Positions 22,269 through 30,891 of a stretch of DNA of 43,436 nt are shown here, piece after piece (the first letter of the stretch is position 1; each line of letters begins with the position of its first letter). A program made the position numbers and the translations under genes. Source of the DNA: CAZTDD01 sp964612675. Its GTDB lineage: Bacteria > Hinthialibacterota > Hinthialibacteria > Hinthialibacterales > JAKPRU01. The stretch is taken from NCBI GenBank assembly GCA_964612675.1, contig CAZTDD010000049.1:1-43436 (forward strand), read 5' to 3'. Under the pieces are notes generated by a model. The model worked only from the letters and a program-made list of their open reading frames with translations, had not been told where the DNA came from and made no database searches.

Positions 22269-23927
22269 CTAGTCTTCCACAAAAGACGTAATGCGCGCCA
22301 ACTCATCGATCGTTGTGATTCCCTGAGCCACAAGGCGAATCCCCGCCGATCTCAGCGAGGAGAGTCCGCGCGCACGCGCCGCCTGCCGGATGGAGACAGA
22401 GGATTCGGACTGGAGAATCATTGTGCGCAAGGATTCGTCAACACGGAGGATTTCGAAAATCGCCTTGCGCCCTTTGTAGCCTGTCCGATTGCAGGTTGAA
22501 CAGCCTCGCGGCACAGCCCATCGCTCAATAACAGCCGGGTCGATTTCCCACCGTTTCAACAAGACCGGGTCGGGGTCCTCATAACGAACGCAGTCCGTGC
22601 AAACACGACGCACCAGCCGCTGAGCGATGACGCCCACCAGAGACGAGGAAAGCAGGTACGGTTTCACACCCATATCGATGAGACGTCCGATCGAACTGAC
22701 GGCGTCGTTGGTGTGCATGGTGCTGAGAACAAGATGTCCTGTGAGCGCAGCTCTGACGGCGATAGACGCGGTCTCGTCATCACGGATCTCACCCACCATG
22801 ATGACATCCGGGTCCTGCCTCAGAATCGCCCGAAGACCTCGGCTGAAGGTCAGATCCACGCGTGGATTGACCTGGGTCTGATTGATATCGGCGAAATGAT
22901 ACTCAACAGGATCCTCGACGGTAACGATGTTCTTTCGCGGTGAATTCAAATACTGGAGCATGGAGTAGAGAGTGGTTGTTTTGCCGCTTCCGGTAGGGCC
23001 GGTCACGAGAAGGAGACCGTAGGGCAAATCCATCAAACATCGGAAATCGTTCTTCTCCTGCTCGGAAAGACCGAGCTGATCCACTCCCATGACCAGGGTG
23101 GACTTGTCCAGAATACGAAGTACGACCTTTTCGCCGAATGCGGTCGGTAATGTCGAGACACGCAGATCGATTTCCCGGCTGCCAACCTTCAAGGAGAAGC
23201 GACCGTCCTGGGGCAAACGCTTTTCGGAGATGTCGAGCGAAGCAAGGATTTTGAGGCGGGAGGTAATGGCCGGACTGAGATTAAGCGGCGGCCGCAGGAC
23301 TTCCTGCAGAACCCCGTCCACACGAAAACGCACCCGGTAATCCTCATCCCGCGGTTCGAAGTGCACATCGCTGGCCCCCATCTTGACCGCCTGATAGAGA
23401 GTCCTGTTGACAAGACGAACGACCGGTGCGGTATCTCTGTCGCCGGCCGACTCTTCGCCGTCGAGCGATGCCATCACGTCATGGAGGGATTTGCCGATGG
23501 AATAGTAATCGTCGATGGCGCGATTGATCGCACTGGCCGGTGCGACAACAGCCTGAATGTGGTGGCCGGTCGTCCGACGGATCTCGTCCTGTGCGACAAT
23601 ATCGGAGGGATCCGACATCGCTACCGTCAGCTCGTCTTCAACAAGAAAGAGAGCGATGGAGGAATGGCGTTTCGCCAGGGTTTCGGGGATAAGATCCACA
23701 ACAAGCGGATCGATCAAGAAATTATCCAGGCTGAGCGCGGGGATTCCGAGCTGCTCGGAGAGGGTATCGACCAGCTCCTGCTCGGTGAGTAGGCCCATAT
23801 CCTGAAGAACCTCCCCGAGGCGTTTCTGAGGGGTCTGCTGGGCCATCGCTTCCCGCAGCTGAGTCTCGGTGATGCGACCGCTTTCGACAAGCAATTCTCC
23901 AAGACGTTTCCGTGCGGTGAGTTCCAT
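22269..23927 (-). CDS. pilB: Pilus/secretion assembly ATPase PilB/GspE
   Basis: The 552-residue protein (ATG 23927) powers pilin assembly at the cytoplasmic face. It has an N-terminal MshEN-type domain with RLGELLVESGRIT and RLGEVLQDMGLLT repeats (residues 8-60). The second N-domain ends with DVHFEPRDEDYRVRFRVDG. The Walker A motif GPTGSGKT is at 310-317, with an Asp box and Walker B region DPDVIMVGEIRDDETA, then the His box (GHLVLSTMHTNDA). A zinc motif with two CxxC pairs (CTDC and CSTC) follows, as in PilB/GspE. MshEN domains bind cyclic di-GMP in some homologues. It is first in the pilB-pilC block and divergent from the small antitoxin-like gene. Confidence 0.94.
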   Translation of the reverse strand: MELTARKRLGELLVESGRITETQLREAMAQQTPQKRLGEVLQDMGLLTEQELVDTLSEQLGIPALSLDNFLIDPLVVDLIPETLAKRHSSIALFLVEDELTVAMSDPSDIVAQDEIRRTTGHHIQAVVAPASAINRAIDDYYSIGKSLHDVMASLDGEESAGDRDTAPVVRLVNRTLYQAVKMGASDVHFEPRDEDYRVRFRVDGVLQEVLRPPLNLSPAITSRLKILASLDISEKRLPQDGRFSLKVGSREIDLRVSTLPTAFGEKVVLRILDKSTLVMGVDQLGLSEQEKNDFRCLMDLPYGLLLVTGPTGSGKTTTLYSMLQYLNSPRKNIVTVEDPVEYHFADINQTQVNPRVDLTFSRGLRAILRQDPDVIMVGEIRDDETASIAVRAALTGHLVLSTMHTNDAVSSIGRLIDMGVKPYLLSSSLVGVIAQRLVRRVCTDCVRYEDPDPVLLKRWEIDPAVIERWAVPRGCSTCNRTGYKGRKAIFEILRVDESLRTMILQSESSVSIRQAARARGLSSLRSAGIRLVAQGITTIDELARITSFVED

Positions 23928-24221
23928 GGGGATTCCACGTCTCTGCAAAAGGGTTTCGGGAGATGATAGCGAATCCGGGGAGCGTAGGCCACCCTGAAGT
24001 GGGCACAGTGACGTTTACCCGTTTTTCACGAGGACCACGTGTAAACGAGATTGGGAGCCACTTTCACATACAGTCTGCAGATAACTTTTGTCGCTGTTCT
24101 GCCAATCCGATTCAATTCGGTTTATGCTGCATACATAGAAAAGGCGTTTGAAGATTTGGCCACGGAGTGGTATACGACCGTGAGACGGTATGATAAGAAC
24201 ACGTACGAAATAGGAGACGAT

Positions 24222-24413
24222 ATGCCATCAGCAAAAGTAGCGGAAATGACCTGTGAAGAACTCAAGGAAATGATCGAAGACACCGTTGAGCAGAGACTAC
24301 TGGATCTCCTTGGAGATCCGGACGAGGGTTTAACGGTTCGCGATGAGGTTCGTAAGAGACTCATTCAACAGCAGGAGGCAGTAAAGCGGGGCGATATGAT
24401 GAGCGTATCTTGA
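24222..24413 (+). CDS. Small antitoxin-like protein, no toxin partner seen
   Basis: The 63-residue protein reads MPSAKVAEMTCEELKEMIEDTVEQRL then LLDLLGDPDEGLTVRDEVRKRL. The pattern TCEEL..MIE.TVE..L..LLGDPDEGL.VR.EV..RL is that of short antitoxin-like proteins that often precede RelE/ParE-type toxins. AGGAG at 24212-24216 fixes the start at 24222; the longer frame from 24051 has no such site. No toxin frame follows; the next gene faces it. It may be an orphan antitoxin or a regulator. Confidence 0.6.
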   Translation: MPSAKVAEMTCEELKEMIEDTVEQRLLDLLGDPDEGLTVRDEVRKRLIQQQEAVKRGDMMSVS

Positions 24414-24425
24414 CGGGCATGAGCG

Positions 24426-25460
24426 TCATTCTATCCATTCGATGGAAATGTCTATCTTGAGCCTATTGGCATATTCATAGGAGATCGGTTCGCCTTGCTT
24501 CGTTTCCCGGTAACCGTCCTCCTCGTGGGAAAGCTCGGAGATGCGCGTACTCCCCATCTCTTTGAACTGCTGCCACACGGCTTCGAGCACCGGTAGGGCT
24601 GTGTCGGGCAGATTCTCAAGATCCGGATCCCGCTCAGACACAAGGATTTCCCCTGTTATCTCGTCAGTGAACTTCTTTTCCTCGGCAACAACGATGGCAG
24701 TGTCAATAAGGGAAGACAAATGCGACTCGTAATTGTCCGGAACCGGGCCGAAAGGCAGATGAATGTATGTCGTACCGGAAATCGAAACCGAGTGCAGGCG
24801 GAAGTGAGTGAAATCCGTATACCACAAAAGCTTGTTCAATTTGGTCTTTAGGACACCGCCGGGTTTCGAGGCGAAGAACAAAATCATTTCCTCCAGGTCT
24901 TCGGCTGAGAATACTCGGAAACCCGTGTATACAGTGGGTCGCGACCGCCCTTCGGCGCGTCGGGAAGGCTCATGACGTGACGATTCTTCATCGTCCTTGA
25001 GAGACTCTAGTTTCTCCTCTGCTTTATTCCGCGCCCGTTCGGGCAGCCGGTGACTGTTCTCCGTAAATATCTCCGCCATGTTCTTCGGGTCGCGCAGCAA
25101 CTTCAGCATATTGTTGTGTGCCTGGTCCGGTAGGCTTCCGTTTTCGTACCGATGAACGGTGATTTCTCCCCAGCCGAGAAGAGTTGCCAGCCCTCTTTGG
25201 CTCAGACCGTACCGCCCGCGCAGGCTCACGATTTCAGCCGGTGAGATGATATTGTGACGCTCACGATAAATGCGATAAGCCGCTTCCAAACTCGCCGAAT
25301 CCAGGTCCTTGTCGTAGATATCATTTCCGCATTCCGCGCACACACGGACGTGGCAACGAACCTCAACCGGTTCTCCTTTGACAGGAAATGTCTCCCTCCG
25401 TTCCTCAACACATGTCGGCACGGAACGTCCGCATTGTTCACAATGGAAATCCTCCATCAT
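24426..25460 (-). CDS. MqsA-type antitoxin fused to Panacea (SocA/DUF4065) domain
   Basis: The 344-residue protein has an N-terminal zinc domain with two CxxC pairs (Cys7/Cys10 and Cys41/Cys44), as in MqsA/YgiT. A helix-turn-helix of XRE type follows at about 75-120 (LRGRYGLSQRGLATLLGWGEITVHRYENG), where the recognition residues resemble MqsA. A charged linker leads to a C-terminal Panacea domain (about 195-340) with GGVLKTKLNKLLWYTDFTHF and GTTYIHLPFGPVPDNYESHL. MqsA neutralises MqsR and represses its own promoter; Panacea domains are antitoxin modules in other systems. The ATG at 25460 follows AAGGAG. It lies 10 bases after the toxin gene and both share one transcript. Confidence 0.88.
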   Translation of the reverse strand: MMEDFHCEQCGRSVPTCVEERRETFPVKGEPVEVRCHVRVCAECGNDIYDKDLDSASLEAAYRIYRERHNIISPAEIVSLRGRYGLSQRGLATLLGWGEITVHRYENGSLPDQAHNNMLKLLRDPKNMAEIFTENSHRLPERARNKAEEKLESLKDDEESSRHEPSRRAEGRSRPTVYTGFRVFSAEDLEEMILFFASKPGGVLKTKLNKLLWYTDFTHFRLHSVSISGTTYIHLPFGPVPDNYESHLSSLIDTAIVVAEEKKFTDEITGEILVSERDPDLENLPDTALPVLEAVWQQFKEMGSTRISELSHEEDGYRETKQGEPISYEYANRLKIDISIEWIE

Positions 25461-25470
25461 CTACTCTCCT

Positions 25471-25806
25471 TCACCCACCATAGGGAAAATCCATTTTGCT
25501 CCCGGGATGAAACGACAAACATTTGGCATTCGCCTTATCCAGTTTGAGCTTGATGTATATGGTGGTACCGCGCTCTTCTACACCAAAGACCCAGACTTCA
25601 CCTTCCGTCCCAAGCCGGTCTTTCTCCGGTCCCTGAACATAGTCTTTCTCGGTCAGAGAGAGAATGATATCTTCCGCAGCGTCCAGGGTGAGTCCCAGAT
25701 TGGCAATGGCCGTCAGACATTGTCGCCGTTCCACAAACTGAATTTGCTCCTTGGATTTGAACCGCTTCAGGAAATCCGCGACTTGCTTCCGTGATGCACG
25801 GGCCAT
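25471..25806 (-). CDS. MqsR-like toxin (mRNA interferase candidate)
   Basis: The 111-residue protein fits the MqsR family. It has an N-terminal helix (KQVADFLKRFKSK), QCLTAIANLGLTLDAAEDIILSLTEKDYVQGPEKD, where the LSL..KDY block is the family hallmark, and a C-terminal strand pair with EVWVFGVEERGTTIYIKLKL and KCLSFHPG. MqsR cuts mRNA at GC-containing sites; here activity is inferred. Length is close to the 98 residues of E. coli MqsR. It precedes its antitoxin in the same order as mqsRA. The start has AGGTG six bases upstream and a palindrome at 25823-25834 as likely operator. Confidence 0.82.
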   Translation of the reverse strand: MARASRKQVADFLKRFKSKEQIQFVERRQCLTAIANLGLTLDAAEDIILSLTEKDYVQGPEKDRLGTEGEVWVFGVEERGTTIYIKLKLDKANAKCLSFHPGSKMDFPYGG

Positions 25807-25822
25807 TGTCGCACCTGTATAT

Positions 25823-25834
25823 TATCATATGATA
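25823..25834. promoter_or_regulatory. Palindromic operator candidate upstream of the mqsRA-like pair
   Basis: TATCATATGATA is a perfect 12-bp palindrome 17 bases upstream of the toxin ATG. On the minus strand it runs into GATAAT, a good -10 hexamer, so a protein bound here would block transcription. MqsA and similar HTH antitoxins bind palindromes in this position and repress their own operon; the assignment here is inferred from position and symmetry. Confidence 0.6.
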
Positions 25835-25951
25835 GCATTAATGCCAATCATCTTTCTGCACGTTGAACATCGTGCAGAGGCCACGATATCCACTCTAATC
25901 AAACTAAATATAGAAAAATCAGTGCATTACGAAGAATCAATCACCCACATT

Positions 25952-26287
25952 CTATCTGTCCAGCAGAAAATGGCTCAGGCGGGTGAGTTCCATGACTTTC
26001 ACGATGGAGGGGCAGGCATTGATCACGCCAAAACGCATATTTTTTGGCTCCAATTCCTTGCTGAGTTGAACTAGAAATCCCAGAACGGCGCTGTTGACCC
26101 GGCTTAACTCACGCAGGTCAAGGACAACGATTTCCAGTCCCGTGTCGATATGATCCAAAATCGACTGAAATATCTTCACCCGAATATCGGGATCAGCCAC
26201 ACTCAATACATCCTCCTGTGAGGTGAACAATACAGTGAGCGTCGATTGATCGACAGTAAACTCAAGAGACGAGAAATGCTTTGACAT
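25952..26287 (-). CDS. STAS-domain anti-sigma factor antagonist
   Basis: The 111-residue protein is a single STAS domain, comparable in length to SpoIIAA/RsbV. The signature is VVLDLRELSRVNSAVLGFLVQL with the phosphorylatable Ser at position 66. Such proteins bind an anti-sigma kinase when unphosphorylated and thereby release a sigma factor or another partner. The RsbU-like phosphatase at 30892-32580 is a likely activating partner; no RsbW-type kinase is in the window. It lies 167 bases downstream of the secretin and before the toxin-antitoxin pair. Confidence 0.88.
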   Translation of the reverse strand: MSKHFSSLEFTVDQSTLTVLFTSQEDVLSVADPDIRVKIFQSILDHIDTGLEIVVLDLRELSRVNSAVLGFLVQLSKELEPKNMRFGVINACPSIVKVMELTRLSHFLLDR

Positions 26288-26454
26288 ATACGTTCAATCC
26301 TTGGAGCGTTCACACCGAAAAACACGTGAACCCGATAATGATTTCCTGGCACGTTCGTGCAGAAGACTCGAAACCGGCCGGGGGAATGTCGATGCGATAA
26401 TCGAAAGGATAACAATCCTCAGTGTGCAGGTCGAGCGTCCTCCCTGGCGCGCGT

Positions 26455-28044
26455 TTATCTCTCACGCGATTCGGCCTTCCAATCAGACTGCCTTTCGGTC
26501 GATTCAGGGAAAGGGGGCGGGGCTGACAGGCGATCCATCACGCGCTGTTGTCTCGGCGACGGTCTCGTGCCGGGATGAGCCCCCGGCACCGGCGCCCCGG
26601 ATTCATCGCTGATCACGGTCGGTGAAATCAGGATAATCAACTCGGTCTGTTCTTTCCGGTTCCGTGTGTGTGTAAAGGTTCGCCCGACGAGGGGAATATC
26701 GGAAAGTAAAGGCAATCGCGTGGTGGTGCGCGACTCTTCCGACGAGAGAATTCCCCCGATAACGACCGTGTCACTGTCACGAAGAGTGACAAACGACTCG
26801 ACAGAAGTGATATCCAGGGGCGGCACACCACTAATCTCGGGTTGTTCATAGTTGATCCGGTCGTTACGCACTCGAATTACAAGGGTTATGAGACCGTTTC
26901 CCAAAACCCGAGGGGTCACACCGAGTTCGAGATTCGCCTGCCGCTCTCGAAATGCGGCGTTGCCGTTGATATCGAGTCCGGCGGGAACCTGGATTTCCTG
27001 GCCCGAGGCGATAAACGCCTCCATGTTGTCTTGGGTCACAACCCGCGGACTGAAGAGAATCTCTCCTTCCCCTTGATCGAGCAGGGCAGCCAAGGTTACG
27101 TCGAATTCGACGAGATTGCCGGAATAGTTGAGATCTCTCGAGTTCAGTCCGAAAAGTGTATTCCCGGGGTCTGTGCGCTGCCGCTGATTGCGGAAGTTGA
27201 AGGAGGCACCGCTGTTGACTGTGTAAACACCTCCCCAGTCGATTCCCAGCTGGTCAAGCGCCTGCGCGGAAACGCGGATGATCTTCGCCTGGATCAGAAC
27301 CTGAGCCACCGGGCGGTCCAGTTCAGCGACCAGTCGTTCGGCCGCATCGACTTTCTCGGAAGGACCGGTCAGAATCAACTGGTTCGTCCGAGTATCCTTG
27401 GCAACCCGTATTTCCTCCTCGCCGAAGGTGGTCTTGATGATTTCATCGATACTGGTCTTTTCTTCTTCCTCACCTCGTTCGACTGAAGTCTGGAACAAAC
27501 CTGCGGCGGAAGTGCCCCCGGATTCGGTATAAGCAGTGTCCCGTCCCGTTGTACCTCCACCCCTGCTTGTCTGGCTTCTCCCGGAGAGGGTCGGCGATCC
27601 CAGTGTGATGTGCTTCAGCCGGATCAACCGTGTGACAGTCGTTTTTACAGGCTCCGGTTCTTCCGCTTTCGGGAAGACGCGTGTAACGCCGCCCTGCTGC
27701 TGAACGTCAAGGCCCGCAGTCTGAAGAAGGGATTCCCAGGCTTCACGAAAAGGGACTTTCTGTAATAAGAGGTCGACGACGCCTGAGACATCCTTATCGA
27801 TAACAAGGTTCATATTTGCACTTTGCCCTAGAATCCGAAGCGCGTCGGAAACCTCCACTTTCGGCATATTGACCGATATTTCCCTTTCTTCCTCGTTAAT
27901 GAGGATGGAGTCCGAGACGAAGTCCTGGTCTGTATCCAAATCACGCACATTCTGACCGGCGGACAGATTCGGAAACCATGCTTCCGCAAGCAAGATAAAG
28001 GACAGGAAGAGAAGGACATACGTATTTCGTAGTGGATTTGTCAT
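26455..28044 (-). CDS. pilQ: Outer-membrane secretin PilQ/GspD
   Basis: The 529-residue protein forms the gated outer-membrane ring for pilus passage. A signal peptide (LRNTYVLLFLSFILLAEAWFP) precedes a short STN/N0-like part (VEVSDALRILGQSANMNLVIDKDVSGVVDLLLQKVPFREAW..) and an N1-type KH domain (residues ~195-245, RVAKDTRTNQLILTGPSEKVDAAERLVAELD). The secretin domain covers about 250-490 and includes LGVTPRVLGNGLITLVIRV and LPLLSDIPLVGRTFTHTR, then QTELIILISPTVI. A PilQ-type AMIN domain is not seen. It is last in the pilMNOPQ block and its ATG overlaps the pilP stop (ATGA). Confidence 0.92.
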   Translation of the reverse strand: MTNPLRNTYVLLFLSFILLAEAWFPNLSAGQNVRDLDTDQDFVSDSILINEEEREISVNMPKVEVSDALRILGQSANMNLVIDKDVSGVVDLLLQKVPFREAWESLLQTAGLDVQQQGGVTRVFPKAEEPEPVKTTVTRLIRLKHITLGSPTLSGRSQTSRGGGTTGRDTAYTESGGTSAAGLFQTSVERGEEEEKTSIDEIIKTTFGEEEIRVAKDTRTNQLILTGPSEKVDAAERLVAELDRPVAQVLIQAKIIRVSAQALDQLGIDWGGVYTVNSGASFNFRNQRQRTDPGNTLFGLNSRDLNYSGNLVEFDVTLAALLDQGEGEILFSPRVVTQDNMEAFIASGQEIQVPAGLDINGNAAFRERQANLELGVTPRVLGNGLITLVIRVRNDRINYEQPEISGVPPLDITSVESFVTLRDSDTVVIGGILSSEESRTTTRLPLLSDIPLVGRTFTHTRNRKEQTELIILISPTVISDESGAPVPGAHPGTRPSPRQQRVMDRLSAPPPFPESTERQSDWKAESRER

Positions 28045-28511
28045 CGTTCTCGTGTGGCGCTCCTAATAAGCGGGTTCCCCAACCTTCGTTCGACAGTGTC
28101 CCATTGATCGGACAATATGACCTCATCAAAGGAAATCCCCGTGACGGTAAACCCTTCAATGGTATCGCTGAGCGAGACGATCCGATCGCCGAACAGCGCA
28201 TACCCTGTTCCTTCGTGCAAGATCACAATGGCTCGCAGGTCATTCAGAATGGGAGGCAAAACGCGCTGAACGGAGGTCTGGAATTCGATTGAGGGCGACG
28301 GGGCCTGGATTCTGTTTGCTGGCGTGGCTTCTTGAACCACAGTCTCAGCGCCGGTGGCGGATTCTGTGACCGGGCTCGGCGTGGGAGTCGGCCGAAAACG
28401 GCGAAACGGATTCCGAAACGCCTGCTCCTGAACGACCGATCCAATTGGGGCAACGGGTTCTTCAGCTGTTGGTCCCGTCTGGAGTATGAGAATCAAGCAA
28501 AGGATATTCAT
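28041..28511 (-). CDS. pilP: PilP-like pilus assembly protein
   Basis: The 156-residue protein has a short hydrophobic N-terminus, a Pro/Thr-rich linker (RFRPTPTPSPVTES..) and a C-terminal HR-type domain. In the latter, LRAIVILHEGTGYALFGDRIVSLSDTIEGFTVTGISFDEVIL matches the PilP/GspC homology region that binds the secretin. It connects PilNO to the secretin in the periplasm. It lacks a clear lipobox Cys, unlike most PilP lipoproteins. Assignment rests on position between pilO and pilQ as well as on the domain. Confidence 0.78.
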   Translation of the reverse strand: MNILCLILILQTGPTAEEPVAPIGSVVQEQAFRNPFRRFRPTPTPSPVTESATGAETVVQEATPANRIQAPSPSIEFQTSVQRVLPPILNDLRAIVILHEGTGYALFGDRIVSLSDTIEGFTVTGISFDEVILSDQWDTVERRLGNPLIRSATRER

Positions 28512-28520
28512 GCGTCCTCG

Positions 28521-29105
28521 TTATTCGGTCTCATTGCGGCGATACAGTCGGAAATAGAGAGAACCAGAAATGATATCGCCTTCCTCGTTGTCGGCAGAAA
28601 GAACCCAATGGGTCAGATGTCGTCCACAAGGACTCTGATCCAATCGCGTCAACATGTCAATGACTTCCGGGTAGCCGCCGCGAATGTCGACCTGGTAAAT
28701 GTATTGTGCAAGAGGCCCCGGCGAAGAATCTTCCCTGAGACGAAACTCCTGCAGGGTGTTTTGCTCGGAAGACTGCCCTCGAAGGACATTGAGCAGCATC
28801 CTGTCCTGGCATTCGAGAAGGAGTTCTATCCGTTGCTTGCGTTCAGCCAACAGCTTGGCCTGCCTGCCTTCCAGTTCTTGGATTTCCTTTTCCATTGGTT
28901 GGATCTGTTCGATCATCACAGCGTAACTCGTCAGATCGGCCTGTACTTCGCTGATCTTCTTTTTCAAAGTCTCCGTTCTCTGGGTCGAACGTGTATTCCC
29001 GAGATCGACAATGAAGTATGCAAGCAAAACCAGCATCAGGTAGAGGATGGCCTGGACTCGTGCTTCAGGGGCGGTACGCAGTTGACTGCCGATCAACCGT
29101 TTCAT
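28521..29105 (-). CDS. pilO: PilO-like pilus assembly protein
   Basis: The 194-residue bitopic protein has one membrane segment (ILYLMLVLLAYFIVDLG, residues ~21-38), a long periplasmic coiled coil (RTETLKKKISEVQADLTSYAVMIEQIQPMEKEIQELEGRQAKLLAERK), and a C-terminal ferredoxin-like domain (YQVDIRGGYPEVIDMLTRLDQSPCGRHLTHWVL). This is the standard PilO layout. PilO dimerises with PilN under the outer-membrane ring. The start overlaps the end of pilN by four bases. Confidence 0.85.
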   Translation of the reverse strand: MKRLIGSQLRTAPEARVQAILYLMLVLLAYFIVDLGNTRSTQRTETLKKKISEVQADLTSYAVMIEQIQPMEKEIQELEGRQAKLLAERKQRIELLLECQDRMLLNVLRGQSSEQNTLQEFRLREDSSPGPLAQYIYQVDIRGGYPEVIDMLTRLDQSPCGRHLTHWVLSADNEEGDIISGSLYFRLYRRNETE

Positions 29106-29704
29106 GAGGTTTCCTCCTCGGCGGTCCGCCTGGGTATGGGCAAATGAATGGTAACCTCATACTGGATTTCGGACGGAGAGACTGTAACGCGCTGAATGGT
29201 ATTCACTTTCACCGCATCCCGACCATATTGCCTGTGGAGCCCTTCGGCGAGCAGTTCCTGCATAGCCTCCTCCGATTCCGCCGACACCTCGAGTACGAGC
29301 ATTCCCTCATCCATTCGGCAATCGAGACTTCGCAACCATACTCGCCGAGGAAGCACGGTCGACACCTCATTCAGGAGATCGATAACATCGACCTGCCCCA
29401 TGTGGCTCAAGGATAGTTCCTCGTTGAATTCCTTCTCGAGTTGCTCTATGGCCTCACGATACTGGTTCCGTTTTTTGACCAAGGCGTTAAAGCGATCCAC
29501 TTCCGGCTGGAGAGCGGAAACCCGATTCTGTGCTTCCTGAAGCTGCTCTTCAAAATCATGAACGCGATCCTGCAGGAGAGCCGCAAAGAGTGTAGCAAGT
29601 ATGAGAGCACAAGCGGAAAGCGCAGCGAAGCGACGCCAGAATGGGTGGATATGAAAATCCTCCGGTTCCGTCAAGTCGCTTGGATACAGATTGATCTGCT
29701 TCAC
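29102..29704 (-). CDS. pilN: PilN-like pilus assembly protein
   Basis: The 200-residue protein opens with MKQINLYPSD, the conserved INLYP cytoplasmic peptide by which PilN binds PilM. It then has a membrane segment (residues ~27-45, AALSACALILATLFAALL), a coiled coil and a C-terminal domain with SHMGQVDVIDLLNEVSTVLPRRVWLRSLDCR. It overlaps pilM and pilO by four bases on each side. It forms the inner-membrane alignment complex with PilM and PilO. Confidence 0.9.
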   Translation of the reverse strand: MKQINLYPSDLTEPEDFHIHPFWRRFAALSACALILATLFAALLQDRVHDFEEQLQEAQNRVSALQPEVDRFNALVKKRNQYREAIEQLEKEFNEELSLSHMGQVDVIDLLNEVSTVLPRRVWLRSLDCRMDEGMLVLEVSAESEEAMQELLAEGLHRQYGRDAVKVNTIQRVTVSPSEIQYEVTIHLPIPRRTAEEETS

Positions 29705-30642
29705 TGCTTGTCTCCGAATCGGAGGGCGAGGCCGGCGGCAATCGCAAGCCGGGCCGAGCCGGTCCCCTCAATCTCGGTGCGCCAGTTCCTGTCCATGGAG
29801 AAGACCTTGTGCGGAAAACAGTCCAGCACATCACACGGCGTGCCAAGTTCGTTTCCTAAGTCTTCCGCAAGCCCCTCTTGTAGCGCTCCGCCTCCTGAGA
29901 GAATGATACGGTCCACGGTTACAGGTGTAATGTGGATTTGACAATAATCAGTCGTGCGTTTGACCTCGTAGGACAGTTCGGTCACCATTCTGCGTTTCTG
30001 GTCTTCCGCACCTTCCGCCGGGCTCTCTCGAAAAGGAAAGTGTCGGTAAAAAAGTAGTATCCCCTTTTGTGCAATAACGAAATTGGCCGTTGCGTGTCCG
30101 ATATCAATCCCCACCACCGTCTCGTCGCCATACTCGGGAGCCGATAATCGGTAGATATTCATGAGTGCCATGGGAACAACATCGATGATTTTCACGGTGA
30201 GTCCCGACTCGGCGAACCGGTCAACAATCGCTTGAGCATCCGAACGTCGGCATGCAAAACCGATCACCCGTTGCATGTCCCTGTCGCCATCTTTACGGGG
30301 AATCGAGATGGAATGTGTGTAATCGATACAGGCGTCATCAAGGTCGTAATCCAGTTTGCCGACCATCTTGTAGGCCACAGTTGTCTTCAAGTCACTTCGA
30401 GGAAGAGGAGGAAGAACAAAGTATTGAATATCGACAAGATTGGGGGGCATTGCGACAGCAACGCTCCGTAACCAGCGGCCCGCTCGTGCGCCGACAGAAT
30501 CCAAATGATCGGTTCCATCAATGGAAAGGACTTTATTGACACGCGGGCTCCCCGATCCAAAGGAGAAGGCTACTGCTTTGAGAGCTGTACTTCCCAGGTC
30601 AATACCTGCAGTACCGCCGCGACGTCCCAGGAGATTCCACAT
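29701..30642 (-). CDS. pilM: PilM-like actin-fold pilus protein
   Basis: The 313-residue protein has an actin-like fold. The phosphate-1 loop is GIDLGSTALKAVAFSF, the second is VVGIDIGHATANFVI, and the adenosine motif is IILSGGGALQEGLAEDL. It is a cytoplasmic protein that binds ATP and the PilN INLYP tail. It starts the pilMNOPQ operon, with GGGAG eight bases before the ATG. The 249-base gap to the divergent RsbU-like gene should hold its promoter, but I could not identify a convincing one. Confidence 0.92.
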   Translation of the reverse strand: MWNLLGRRGGTAGIDLGSTALKAVAFSFGSGSPRVNKVLSIDGTDHLDSVGARAGRWLRSVAVAMPPNLVDIQYFVLPPLPRSDLKTTVAYKMVGKLDYDLDDACIDYTHSISIPRKDGDRDMQRVIGFACRRSDAQAIVDRFAESGLTVKIIDVVPMALMNIYRLSAPEYGDETVVGIDIGHATANFVIAQKGILLFYRHFPFRESPAEGAEDQKRRMVTELSYEVKRTTDYCQIHITPVTVDRIILSGGGALQEGLAEDLGNELGTPCDVLDCFPHKVFSMDRNWRTEIEGTGSARLAIAAGLALRFGDKQ

Positions 30643-30891
30643 TCCTCGGCTCCCATAAGGATCAGTTTATCGTCGGGCCCCTCCACAGGACAAAAGAGAA
30701 CAAAGACGGTTCCATAGAATCGGAAGGAACGGCTCGCTACAATTTCGGTTGGAGAGTAGCATAAGCGTATTCGGCTCCAAAGAGTTTCGTACCCACCATT
30801 GACAACGATTCCTGTCTGTCCGGTGAGAATTGAGATTCGCCGTGTCAGGAACAAAGGGGATCAATTCGTACGAATGTATTAGAAGAAACCC

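Noticed and set aside
26346..26362. Possible sigma-54 promoter TGGCACGTTCGTGCAG on the plus strand
   Set aside because: The GG to GC spacing is 9, not 10, and no plus-strand gene follows.
30570..30854. Minus-strand frame of 94 codons upstream of pilM
   Set aside because: It overlaps the pilM start in another frame, and has no motif or good initiation site.
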